64,000 nucleotides of DNA from Tundrisphaera sp051175315 (lineage in GTDB: Bacteria > Planctomycetota > Planctomycetia > Isosphaerales > Isosphaeraceae). The translations under genes were made by a program, and so were the position numbers. Each line of letters opens with the position of its first letter. Position 1 is the stretch's first letter. The stretch lies in contig NZ_CP195100.1 of the NCBI RefSeq assembly GCF_051175315.1, positions 4,588,001-4,652,000 of the forward strand, in the 5' to 3' direction. Shown here one piece after another: positions 57,133 through 64,000 of the stretch. Below the pieces are notes generated by a model. It made no database searches. It worked only from the letters and a program-made list of their open reading frames with translations, and was not told the origin of the DNA.

Positions 57133-57978
57133 ATGGCCGATTTCGCCGACATGCTCCGATCGATCGCGAAGCAGCCGGGCATGTACGTCGGCCGGGCTTC
57201 GATCCGCGCCGTGAGTCATTATCTGGACGGGTATGGCCACAGCCTCAAGGACGCCGGGCACGCCGTCGGGCCTCTCGATGGATGGATGAGATGGATCGAG
57301 CGACGTTTCCTCATCTCTCATCCCGGGTGGCATTGGTCGCGCATCCTCCTGCACGCCTACCGCAGCGACATGGCGGCGATCGAGGCGCTGCCCGGGCTTT
57401 ACGAGGAATTCCTCGCGGATCGCGCCCGGCTCGGGGTCGATGGGATCGAAGAGGATGGCAATCGGCGGATCATCGCCGAGCATGGCCAGGAGTGGTTCGA
57501 GCCCTCGGAGACCATGACCCGTGCCTTGGGCGATGAATCGGATACGATCGACGGCCTCCTGACCGCGCTGGATTCGCCCGATCCGAGACGTCGCGGCGAC
57601 GCCTGCTTCCTCGTCCGAGATCTCGCGGAAACGATCGTCGCTTCCCTCTTCCTCCAGATCGCCCGTCCCGAGAACCGCAACCATCGCGGTTCGCTCGTCT
57701 ACACGCTGAAATCCTTCCATTGCGAGGGCCGATTCGTCCAGTTGTTCGACCTGGCTTTGAATGGCAATTACGAGGTTCAATGCCACGCCCTGTCGATCCT
57801 CGAAGGACAATCGTTCTCCGTCACCCGCGAGCAACTTGGCGAGGCCGCCGAGGCATTGGGCCGGCTCCGGGAGCGGGAGAATCTCCCCGCCGAGGATGTC
57901 GGATTACTCCGGGTCCAACTACATCGAGTGCTCTCGCGACTCGAAGAGTCCGCGAACGATGCCGACGAGGACGATTGA
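57133..57978 (+). CDS. protein with P-G-M-Y-V-G motif, unknown function
   Basis: The 281-aa protein starts with the segment I-A-K-Q-P-G-M-Y-V-G-R-A-S-I-R-A-V-S-H-Y (11-30), shared with the 124-aa protein at 20.5 kb. Residues about 30-120 are aromatic- and charge-rich (W-M-R-W-I-E-R-R-F, W-H-W-S-R-I). The rest is helical and acidic, looking like HEAT-type repeats near residues 150-270. No signal, membrane helix or catalytic motif is visible. The 3' end lies 9 bp from the converging acpS stop. Two paralogues in one 64-kb window suggest an expanded family in this genome. Function unknown. Confidence 0.72.
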   Translation: MADFADMLRSIAKQPGMYVGRASIRAVSHYLDGYGHSLKDAGHAVGPLDGWMRWIERRFLISHPGWHWSRILLHAYRSDMAAIEALPGLYEEFLADRARLGVDGIEEDGNRRIIAEHGQEWFEPSETMTRALGDESDTIDGLLTALDSPDPRRRGDACFLVRDLAETIVASLFLQIARPENRNHRGSLVYTLKSFHCEGRFVQLFDLALNGNYEVQCHALSILEGQSFSVTREQLGEAAEALGRLRERENLPAEDVGLLRVQLHRVLSRLEESANDADEDD

Positions 57979-57987
57979 CGGTCGACG

Positions 57988-58401
57988 TCAGCCCGGCTCG
58001 GCCTGGCGGGCGGGGGAGGGCAGGCCCACGGCCAGGGCGTAGGCCGTGGCGTAGGTGCGGCAGTGGGCGATGGTCACGAGGATGTCGCCGACCTTGCGGC
58101 GGATGGCGGCCTCCTTGGCGGCGCCGCAGACGTGGACGCGGGGCTGGCCATCGTCGCCCGAGCGGATCTCGATCTCGGTCCAGCCCACCCCCCGGGTCCA
58201 GCCGGTGCCCAGCGCCTTGAGCACCGCCTCCTTGGCCGCCCACCGGCCGGCGAAGTGCTCGATGGCGTGCTTGCGGGCCTGGCAGAAGCGGATCTCGCGG
58301 TCGGTGTACACCCGCCGGAGGAACAGCTCGCCGTGGTTCTCGACCATCCGGCCGATCCGGGGGCACTCGATGATTTCGTTCCCGATCCCGAGGATGTCCA
58401 T
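57988..58401 (-). CDS. acpS: holo-[acyl-carrier-protein] synthase
   Basis: The 137-aa protein transfers 4'-phosphopantetheine from CoA to acyl carrier protein. The metal-binding N-terminal motif reads G-I-G-N-E9-I-I-E-C-P-R-I (usual G-I-D/T-D), with Glu in place of the common Asp. The second motif F-A-G-R-W-A-A-K-E58-A-V-L-K-A-L-G is standard. The C-terminal A-H-C-R-T-Y-A-T-A-Y-A strand is typical. ATG 58401 starts at the family N-terminus. Length is normal. It stands alone between the PGM-motif protein and the helicase. The D-to-E change keeps an acidic ligand, so activity is likely. Confidence 0.92.
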   Translation of the reverse strand: MDILGIGNEIIECPRIGRMVENHGELFLRRVYTDREIRFCQARKHAIEHFAGRWAAKEAVLKALGTGWTRGVGWTEIEIRSGDDGQPRVHVCGAAKEAAIRRKVGDILVTIAHCRTYATAYALAVGLPSPARQAEPG

Positions 58402-58590
58402 GCGCGATCCGTCCAAGCAAGAAGGGCCCCGGGCCGGCCTCCGGGGGCCGCGCGGGCGAAGCATCCCAGTGTAATGGGGGATCGTCCCCCCCGCCAACCG
58501 CGGCGAACCGGCATTCGCCGGGAAACCGGGCATGGGCTATACTCGGAGGCCGACCGGGACGCCGGGAAGATTTCAGGGATGGAGCGCCTC

Positions 58591-60831
58591 ATGGACCTGT
58601 TCGCCGACCTCACCCCCGCCCAGCGCGAGGCCGTCAGCCACATCGACGGGCCTTTGCTGGTGCTCGCCGGAGCCGGATCGGGCAAGACCCGCGTCATCAC
58701 GCGGCGGGTGGCCCACATGCTCCAGAAAGGGATCGCCGGCGGCAACATCCTGGCGCTGACGTTCACCAACAAGGCCGCCGGCGAGATGAAGGCCCGCATC
58801 GAGGCCCTGGCCCCCAAGTCCACGGTCACCGTCGGCACCTTCCACAGCCTCTGCGCCCGGCTGCTCCGGCAATACGCGCCTTTGGTCGGGATCGACCGGG
58901 GGTTCACCATCTACGACCAGGGGGACCGCCTCCGCGCCGTCAAGGACGCGATGGAAAGGCTGGACCTGGAGGACGCGGCGGTCACGCCCGAGCGGATCGA
59001 CGCCGCGATCAGCCGGGCCAAGAATGATCTGGTCGACCCCAAGATGCTGGCCAGCCGCGCCGGGGACCACGTCCAGGCGGTCGCCGCCAAGGTCTATGCC
59101 AAGTACCAGGAGAAGCTCCGGCTGGCCTCGGCCGTCGACTTCGACGACCTGCTGGTCCACATCGTCACGATCCTCAAGAACAACCCCAACGTCCGCGCCG
59201 ACCTCGACGCCCGATTCCGCTACGTGCTGGTCGACGAGTACCAGGACACCAACCTCGCCCAGTACGCGATCGTCCGGGGCCTGTCGGTCGACCGGCCCAA
59301 CCTGTGCGTGACCGGCGACCCGGACCAGTCGATCTACGGCTGGCGCGGGGCGAACCTGAACAACATCCTCGAATTCGAACACGACTACCCCGGCTGCAAG
59401 GTCGTGAAGCTGGAGCGGAACTACCGGAGCACCAAGAACGTCCTCCGCGTGGCCGACACCCTGATCCGCCACAACCGCAAGCGCAAGCCCAAGGCCCTGA
59501 CCACCGAGAACGGCGAGGGCCAGCCGGTCGAGCTGGTCATCTACGGGACCGAGACCGAGGAGGCCCACGGCGTCGCCTCCAAGATCGTCGAGCTGGTCCG
59601 CGAGGGGGGGGAATACTCCTATCGCGACGTGGCCGTGTTCTGCCGCGTGACCGCCCTGACCCGAGGGCTGGAGCAGGCGTTCCGCCTGGCGCGGATCCCC
59701 TACCAGGTCGTCGGCGGGCTGTCGTTCTACGAGCGCCAGGAGATCAAGGATGTCCTGGCCTATTTGAACTTGATGGCCAACCCCAAGGACAATGTCTCGT
59801 TCAGCCGGGTGGTCAACGTCCCGCCCCGGGGGATCGGCAAGACGACCCTGGAGAAGCTCACCGGCCGGGCCGAGACCCTGGGCATCCCCTGGCTGGCGAT
59901 GGCCCGGCAGGCGACCGCCGTGCCCGGCCTGAAGGACAAGGCGGCCCGGTCTTTGCGCGACTTCGGGATGCTCATGGACGAGCTGGTGGCCCTGCGCGAC
60001 CACGCCGCCGAGGAGGTCATCCGCAAGCTCCTGACCCTGACCGGCTATCGCGCGGCCCTGGCGGCCGAGGGGACCGCCGGCGAGGACCGGCTGGCCAACC
60101 TCGACGAATTGATCTCGGCGGCCCGCGAGTTCGACCGCGAGAACCCCGGCGGGTCGGTGGTCGACTTCCTGGAGAACGTCAGCCTGTCGTCGGCCGTCGA
60201 CCGCTGGAAGGACGACGGCGGCTCCGTGACCCTGATGACCCTGCACGCGGCCAAGGGGCTGGAATTCCCGGTCGCCTTCATCGTCGGCCTGGAGCAGGGG
60301 CTCCTGCCGCATTCGCGGGCCAGCAACGACGACGGGGAGCTGGAGGAGGAACGCCGCCTCCTGTTCGTGGGCATCACCCGCGCCGAGCGCGAGCTGTACC
60401 TCAGCCATTGCCGGATCAGGGAATTCCGGGGGCAGAGGCAGGCCACCATCCCGTCGTGCTTCCTGTCCGAGCTTCCCGACGACGCGATGACCGTCCGCGA
60501 CCGGACCGGCGGCGACATGGCCGCGCCATCGTCCTCGACCTGGCGGCGGTTCGACCCGCCCCGGGCGACCTCGGCCCCGCGCTCCGAGTTCCGGCTGATG
60601 ACCGCCGCCGACCTGGCCGGGCCCCGGTTGCCGCCGGCACTCCCCAGCGACGACGCCCTGGCCGGGTTCCGGCCGGGCTCGTCGGTCATGCATCCGCAAT
60701 ACGGGATCGGCCGGATCGTGTCGGTCGACGGCGCGGGCCCGAACCGCAAGGGGCGGATCGCCTTCACCGTGGGCGGCGAGAAGACGTTCATCCTGGCCAA
60801 GGCCCCGCTCAAGCTGGTCAAGGGGGGCTGA
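58591..60831 (+). CDS. UvrD/PcrA-type superfamily 1 DNA helicase
   Basis: The 746-aa protein is a 3'-5' DNA helicase for repair and recombination. Motifs: Q motif L-T-P-A-Q-R-E-A-V, Walker A A-G-A-G-S-G-K-T (26-33), T-F-T-N-K-A-A-G-E-M (Ia), V-D-E-Y-Q-D-T-N (II), G-D-P-D-Q-S-I-Y-G-W-R-G (III), L-E-R-N-Y-R-S (IV), T-L-H-A-A-K-G-L-E-F (V) and L-L-F-V-G-I-T-R-A (VI). The C-terminal tail has a low-complexity linker and a Tudor-like domain (G-S-S-V-M-H-P-Q-Y-G-I-G-R-I) as in PcrA/UvrD. The start is either ATG 58591, behind GGAG, or ATG 58579; the former is chosen. It lies divergent from acpS. Confidence 0.95.
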   Translation: MDLFADLTPAQREAVSHIDGPLLVLAGAGSGKTRVITRRVAHMLQKGIAGGNILALTFTNKAAGEMKARIEALAPKSTVTVGTFHSLCARLLRQYAPLVGIDRGFTIYDQGDRLRAVKDAMERLDLEDAAVTPERIDAAISRAKNDLVDPKMLASRAGDHVQAVAAKVYAKYQEKLRLASAVDFDDLLVHIVTILKNNPNVRADLDARFRYVLVDEYQDTNLAQYAIVRGLSVDRPNLCVTGDPDQSIYGWRGANLNNILEFEHDYPGCKVVKLERNYRSTKNVLRVADTLIRHNRKRKPKALTTENGEGQPVELVIYGTETEEAHGVASKIVELVREGGEYSYRDVAVFCRVTALTRGLEQAFRLARIPYQVVGGLSFYERQEIKDVLAYLNLMANPKDNVSFSRVVNVPPRGIGKTTLEKLTGRAETLGIPWLAMARQATAVPGLKDKAARSLRDFGMLMDELVALRDHAAEEVIRKLLTLTGYRAALAAEGTAGEDRLANLDELISAAREFDRENPGGSVVDFLENVSLSSAVDRWKDDGGSVTLMTLHAAKGLEFPVAFIVGLEQGLLPHSRASNDDGELEEERRLLFVGITRAERELYLSHCRIREFRGQRQATIPSCFLSELPDDAMTVRDRTGGDMAAPSSSTWRRFDPPRATSAPRSEFRLMTAADLAGPRLPPALPSDDALAGFRPGSSVMHPQYGIGRIVSVDGAGPNRKGRIAFTVGGEKTFILAKAPLKLVKGG

Positions 60832-60952
60832 TCGCCCGGCGCGGACGCAGGATGTCCCCAGTCGCGGGCCGGCTCCACCTGAGATCGACCTGGGGAAAAT
60901 CCCTACAAGGAAAGGCCTTTTCGGGGGCGGCCCCGCCTTGCGTTTCATGGGC

Positions 60953-60987
60953 CCGTCACTATCTTAAGTGACGGTATGGGTTATAAT
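60953..60987 (+). promoter_or_regulatory. pdxJ promoter with upstream hairpin
   Basis: TATAAT at 60982-60987 (within GGTTATAATTCC) is a perfect -10 box 96 bp before pdxJ. Directly upstream is a perfect 8-bp inverted repeat (CCGTCACT-N6-AGTGACGG, 60953-60974). It could be an operator overlapping the -35 region, or the helicase gene's terminator. Confidence 0.5.
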
Positions 60988-61082
60988 TCCCCGGAATCGA
61001 TCCGAGTGACCCCGGGATGGGCCCGAGCCGCGTCAAGGCCCCCGGCCCGAGCCGAATCCGATCCAGTCAGGAAGGTTGGAGA

Positions 61083-61802
61083 ATGCCTCGTCTGGGTGTG
61101 AACATCGACCACGTCGCCACGCTCCGCCAGGCCCGGGGCGGGGTCGAGCCCGATCCGGTCTGGGCGGCGGTCGAGGCGGAGCTGGGCGGGGCCGATGGGA
61201 TCACCGTCCATCTCCGCGAGGACCGGCGGCATATCCAGGATCGCGACCTCCGGCTGCTGCGCGAGACCACCCAGACCCGGCTCAACCTGGAGATGGCCGC
61301 CGAGCCCGCGATCGTGGAGATCGCCGTCCGGACCCGGCCCGACCAGGTGACGCTGGTGCCCGAGCGCCGGGCGGAGCTGACCACCGAGGGGGGGCTCGAC
61401 GTGATCGGCCAGCGCGACCGGGTCGCCCGGGCGATCGCGGCCTGCCACGACGCCGGGATCGGCGTCAGCCTGTTCATCGACCCGGACCTCGCCCAGGTCC
61501 GCGCCTCCGCCGAGCTCGGCGTGATGGCCGTCGAACTGCACACCGGACGCTACGCCGACGCCCGCCAGGCGGCCGACGTGGCCCGCGAGCTGTCAGCCCT
61601 GGTTGACGCCTCCGCCTGCGTCCGGGACCTGGGGCTGGCCCTCCACGCCGGGCACGGGTTGAATTATGCGAACGTCGCCGACGTCGCCCGGATCGCCGGG
61701 ATGGCCGAGCTGAACATCGGCCACTCCATCGTGTCCCGATCCGTGTTCGTCGGGCTGCGGGAGGCGGTCCGCTCCATGAAGGCCGCTTTCGGGACGACGT
61801 GA
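61083..61802 (+). CDS. pdxJ: pyridoxine 5'-phosphate synthase
   Basis: The 239-aa enzyme condenses 1-deoxyxylulose 5-phosphate with 3-amino-2-oxopropyl phosphate in the DXP-dependent vitamin B6 pathway. Family motifs are intact: L-G-V-N-I-D-H-V-A-T-L-R-Q-A-R at the start, D-G-I-T-V-H-L-R-E-D-R-R-H-I, N-L-E-M-A, V-T-L-V-P-E, V-S-L-F-I-D-P, E-L-H-T-G and A-G-H-G-L-N-Y. AAGG lies upstream of ATG 61083. It is followed after 114 bp by dapA on the same strand; the spacer holds three small hairpins, so they may not be co-transcribed. Soluble cytosolic TIM barrel. Confidence 0.96.
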   Translation: MPRLGVNIDHVATLRQARGGVEPDPVWAAVEAELGGADGITVHLREDRRHIQDRDLRLLRETTQTRLNLEMAAEPAIVEIAVRTRPDQVTLVPERRAELTTEGGLDVIGQRDRVARAIAACHDAGIGVSLFIDPDLAQVRASAELGVMAVELHTGRYADARQAADVARELSALVDASACVRDLGLALHAGHGLNYANVADVARIAGMAELNIGHSIVSRSVFVGLREAVRSMKAAFGTT

Positions 61803-61916
61803 GTGGTCCGGCGACCACATCCTCCCAGAAACGTGTCGTTTCCGAGCCTCGGGGACTCGTCCCCCGACCGAACAATCGATAATCTATATCAGGGCAACGA
61901 ACCACGAGGTTGAGGA
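61803..61916 (+). other. pdxJ-dapA spacer with three hairpins
   Basis: Three perfect short stems lie in a row: GTGGTC/GACCAC (61803-61818), GAAACG/CGTTTC (61828-61842) and TCGGGG/CCCCGA (61849-61867). They could terminate pdxJ or form a structured dapA leader. The sequence does not match a known lysine riboswitch by eye and is too short for one. Confidence 0.45.
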
Positions 61917-62816
61917 ATGGCATCGAAGGGTCGAATGTTCGCGGGCTGCACCGTCGCGCTGATCACGCCGTTCCGGGACGGCGAGGTCGATTACGACACG
62001 CTCCGGTCCCTGGTGGACTGGCAGATCGCGCAGGGGACGCCGGTCCTCAGCCCGGTCGGCACCACGGGCGAATCCCCCACCCTGTCGCACGACGAGCACG
62101 AGCGGGTGATCGCCACGGTGGTGGAGCAGTCCGCGGGGCGGGCCAAGGTCTTGCCGGGCACCGGCTCGAATTCGACCGCCGAGGCGATCCGCCTCACGAA
62201 GTTCGCGGCGAAGGCCGGGGCCGATGGCGCCCTGCTAGTGGCCCCTTATTATAACCGGCCGACCCAGGAGGGGCTGTACGCCCACTTCGCCAAGATCGCC
62301 GACGCCTGCGACCTGCCCCAGGTCCTCTACAATATCCCCTCGCGGACCGGGCGGAACGTCGAGGTCGACACGGTCGCCCGCCTGGCGGAGATGGCCCCGA
62401 TCGTCGCGATCAAGGAGGCGAGCGGGTCGCTGGACCAGGTCAGCGACCTCGCGGCCCGGACCGACCTGACGATCCTCTCGGGCGACGACAGCCTGACTTT
62501 GCCCATGATGGCGGTGGGGGGAGAGGGGGTGATCTCCGTGGTCGCCAACCTCATCCCCAAGGATGTGATGGGGCTGGTCTCCGCGTTCCAGTCGGGCGAC
62601 ATCGCCTCCGCCCGGGAGCGTCACCAGCGGCTCTTCCCCCTCTGCCGGGACCTCCTCTCCGTCGCCACCAACCCCATCGCCCTGAAGACGGCCATGGCCC
62701 TGCTGGGCCGGGGCAATGGCGAGCTGCGGCTGCCCCTGTGCCCACCCGACGAGTCCGGCATCGCCGCGTTGAGGCGGAGCCTGGCCCGCTACGGGCTGCT
62801 CGAAGGCGTCGCGTGA
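61917..62816 (+). CDS. dapA: 4-hydroxy-tetrahydrodipicolinate synthase
   Basis: The 299-aa enzyme condenses pyruvate with aspartate semialdehyde, the first committed step of lysine and diaminopimelate synthesis. It has the TIM-barrel hallmarks: G-T-T-G-E-S (48-53), A-P-Y-Y-N-R-P near 109-115, the catalytic Tyr in Y138-N-I-P-S-R-T-G and the Schiff-base lysine K166 in V-A-I-K-E-A-S-G. G-D-D-S-L-T near 200 and the C-terminus are normal. Related pyruvate-dependent aldolases share this fold, but the G-T-T-G-E-S/Y-N-I-P-S-R pair fits DapA. ATG 61917 is the family start. Diaminopimelate would support peptidoglycan synthesis in this lineage. Confidence 0.95.
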   Translation: MASKGRMFAGCTVALITPFRDGEVDYDTLRSLVDWQIAQGTPVLSPVGTTGESPTLSHDEHERVIATVVEQSAGRAKVLPGTGSNSTAEAIRLTKFAAKAGADGALLVAPYYNRPTQEGLYAHFAKIADACDLPQVLYNIPSRTGRNVEVDTVARLAEMAPIVAIKEASGSLDQVSDLAARTDLTILSGDDSLTLPMMAVGGEGVISVVANLIPKDVMGLVSAFQSGDIASARERHQRLFPLCRDLLSVATNPIALKTAMALLGRGNGELRLPLCPPDESGIAALRRSLARYGLLEGVA

Positions 62817-63118
62817 GGGCCCGGATGACCTCGATGGCACAATCAAGTCTGCTGGATTGGCATGCGAAATGCGATTCGACCGAGACGACCAATTCGCTTG
62901 CGTGCAAGTGAGATGGGTGTTGTGATAATCGCCCCATCGACCGGCCCCCCATCGCCCCCCAGGTCGGGAAAGAGTCGCCCCCCCCGCCCGCGACCCATTC
63001 CCTTTTTTGATATTCGGATGCGTGCTGCATATCATTGGATATCACTTCGCATCGCATCTACCACCCCGGTGGCGCACGCGACATCCGGGGAAAACCCTTA
63101 CTAGGCGGGAGCAGATTC
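62817..63118. other. intergenic region upstream of the ArsR-type regulator
   Basis: About 300 bp with an A+T-richer right half. It contains TGGCATGCGAAATGC (62858-62872), a weak sigma-54-like element with GG-N10-GC but ATGC at -12, and an imperfect ATATC/GATAT inverted repeat around 63030-63045 near the likely promoter, which could be an operator. No small gene was seen. Confidence 0.45.
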
Positions 63119-63520
63119 ATGGCCAAGAAGGCATCAAAGAAGTCCGAAGATTCGGCCGAGACGACCCTGGAGGTGATGCCGCAGGTCTCCGAGCAGGCCG
63201 TGCGCGACCTGGCGCAGGTCTTCAAGCTCCTGAGCGACGAGACCCGCCTGCGGATCCTGCTTTATCTGGCGCAGAACAGCGAACTGCACGTGACCGACCT
63301 GTGCACCCGGCTCGGCCAGAGCCAGCCGGCCGTCAGCCATCACCTGGCGCTGCTCCGGGTGTCGGGCCTGATCGAGTCGCGCCGCGAGGGGAAGCACAAC
63401 TTCTACAGCGTCCGCGCCGATCACTTCGGCGAGCTGCTGGTGAGCCTGTTCTCGGCCACCGGCGAGATGCCCAAGAAGATCCGCTTCAACGACTTCACGC
63501 TGACCTACGGCGGCAACTGA
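63119..63520 (+). CDS. ArsR/SmtB-family transcriptional regulator
   Basis: The 133-aa protein has a basic head and a winged helix-turn-helix of the ArsR family: F-K-L-L-S-D-E-T-R-L-R-I-L, the recognition helix in S-Q-P-A-V-S-H-H-L-A-L-L-R, and the wing G-L-I-E-S-R-R-E-G-K-H-N-F-Y. The usual metal-site C-V-C of ArsR in helix 3 is replaced by H-V-T-D-L-C, and no alternate metal cluster is obvious, so it may sense redox state or a non-metal ligand. ATG 63119 is chosen at the family start with GGGAG upstream. It probably regulates itself; the only nearby downstream gene is an OmpH/Skp homologue about 300 bp away. The target is unknown. Confidence 0.88.
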   Translation: MAKKASKKSEDSAETTLEVMPQVSEQAVRDLAQVFKLLSDETRLRILLYLAQNSELHVTDLCTRLGQSQPAVSHHLALLRVSGLIESRREGKHNFYSVRADHFGELLVSLFSATGEMPKKIRFNDFTLTYGGN

Positions 63521-63824
63521 GCGTCGCCCCGAGGTCGCGGCGGGGCCCGGGCGGCGGATCCTCCCCGACGCCGGCCCGCCCCCGGGCGGGCCGGGCGAGA
63601 TGATCGGGCGGTTCGCCTTGACCCCCACGCCGTCTCGTTGCAGAATGCCGGCCTATCGCCGACCCTCCGGCCTCGCCTCGGACCTCCGAGGGGCCACGGG
63701 TTGGCTTTTCGCGCCCGCCGACGGATCGGCGGGGCGAGCGGCCCGACGCCTCCCCGCGCGGTGCCGGTGTGCCGGTCCCGGGCCGCCCGATGATGGGGGG
63801 CCTCAACACGGAGGTTGGTATCCG
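63521..63824. other. intergenic region with hairpin terminator
   Basis: About 300 G+C-rich bp between the ArsR-type gene and the OmpH-like gene. A perfect 10-bp stem with CCCG loop (CCGGCCCGCC at 63571-63580 with 63585-63594) probably terminates the regulator transcript, although no T tract follows. The right part must hold the ompH promoter. None was recognised. Confidence 0.5.
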
Positions 63825-64000
63825 ATGACCCGATCGACTCGCGTGGCGTTGGTGGTGGGCCTGGGCCTGGTTGGCGCGGCGGGCCTGGTGGGCCGCTCGG
63901 TCGCCCAGCAGCCGCAGCAAGATCCCAAGCTCCGCCAGGCGGCCACGACCGCCCCGGCCGGCCCGGCGTCCGTCTCGATCGGGACGATCGACATGGATAG
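63825..64000 (+). CDS. OmpH/Skp-family periplasmic chaperone, N-terminus (partial)
   Basis: From ATG 63825 (GGAGG ten bases upstream) the frame encodes a signal peptide, M-T-R-S-T-R-V-A-L-V-V-G-L-G-L-V ending G-R-S-V-A-Q, then a Gln/Ala/Pro-rich linker. At residues 50-58 comes S-I-G-T-I-D-M-D, the first strand of OmpH/Skp proteins (usually I-G-x-V-D-x-x-R/V). The gene continues past the right edge of the window after 58 codons. Skp-like proteins escort outer-membrane proteins through the periplasm. In most Gram-negative bacteria skp sits next to bamA or lpxD; what follows here cannot be seen. Confidence 0.7.
   Translation, partial: MTRSTRVALVVGLGLVGAAGLVGRSVAQQPQQDPKLRQAATTAPAGPASVSIGTIDMD

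Noticed and set aside
61803..61916. Lysine riboswitch before dapA
   Set aside because: The spacer is only 114 bp with simple hairpins and lacks the size and five-helix layout of the lysine riboswitch.

Overview
The window is G+C-rich chromosomal DNA that looks planctomycete, most likely from an Isosphaeraceae-type lineage. The evidence is two DUF1559 prepilin-like genes with H-X9-DG tails, a DUF1501 Tat-exported protein, two secreted proteins opening with LEPR-XLL-like tags, an ECF sigma factor fused to a membrane and periplasmic tail, HemQ-type heme synthesis, and several large hybrid sensor kinases. Lineage is inferred from these families; no rRNA or tRNA gene was seen. Frequent GTG/TTG starts, 1-4 bp start/stop overlaps and converging genes that overlap by up to about 20 bp mark a tightly packed genome.

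Layout. 1-6.8 kb: N-terminus of an NCS1 nucleobase permease, a lipoprotein, a DUF1559 gene split by a complete 918-bp IS5-family element, a guanine-deaminase-like enzyme, an A+T-rich single-gene island encoding a DNA methyltransferase fused to an Mrr-like nuclease and carrying a G10 tract, then a secreted unknown and a SnoaL-like protein. 6.9-13.2 kb: ECF sigma/anti-sigma-like pair, a sigma factor with membrane anchor and periplasmic domain, a metallophosphatase, a Uup-like ABC-F protein. 13.2-24.6 kb: CAP-domain protein behind a sigma-54-like promoter, peroxiredoxin, a QPAP-repeat protein, a poly-gamma-glutamate hydrolase homologue, a large membrane/TPR protein, HemQ, and a class A beta-lactamase-like multidomain exoprotein. 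24.9-31.7 kb: PKD-like secreted protein, REC-histidine kinase, two tandem secreted esterases, and a second DUF1559-lipoprotein pair.

32-45 kb: leuS, a REC/anti-sigma-kinase fusion, a seven-module hybrid sensor kinase ending in HPt, a ThuA-like protein, a small lipoprotein, and a 1064-aa fusion of two amidohydrolases. 44.8-57 kb: antitoxin/PIN toxin pair, DUF1501, BON, PDZ, a small lipoprotein, YraN, a six-EF-hand secreted protein with a sigma-54-like promoter, IscA-like protein, DUF3224, SDR, 2-hydroxyacid dehydrogenase, a GH10-like protein lacking catalytic glutamates, and a membrane hybrid kinase. 57-64 kb: a PGM-motif protein, acpS, a UvrD/PcrA helicase, pdxJ, dapA, an ArsR-family regulator and the start of an OmpH/Skp protein.

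Together this is housekeeping (leuS, acpS, uvrD, pdxJ, dapA, hemQ) interleaved with envelope, secreted and signalling genes. The strongest candidates for new biology are the fused methyltransferase-nuclease with its poly-G tract, the read-through transposase-DUF1559 chimera, the anchored sigma factor, the double amidohydrolase, the catalytically dead GH10 protein, and sigma-54-like promoters in front of secreted proteins. No phage, CRISPR array or obvious complete new multi-gene system was seen.
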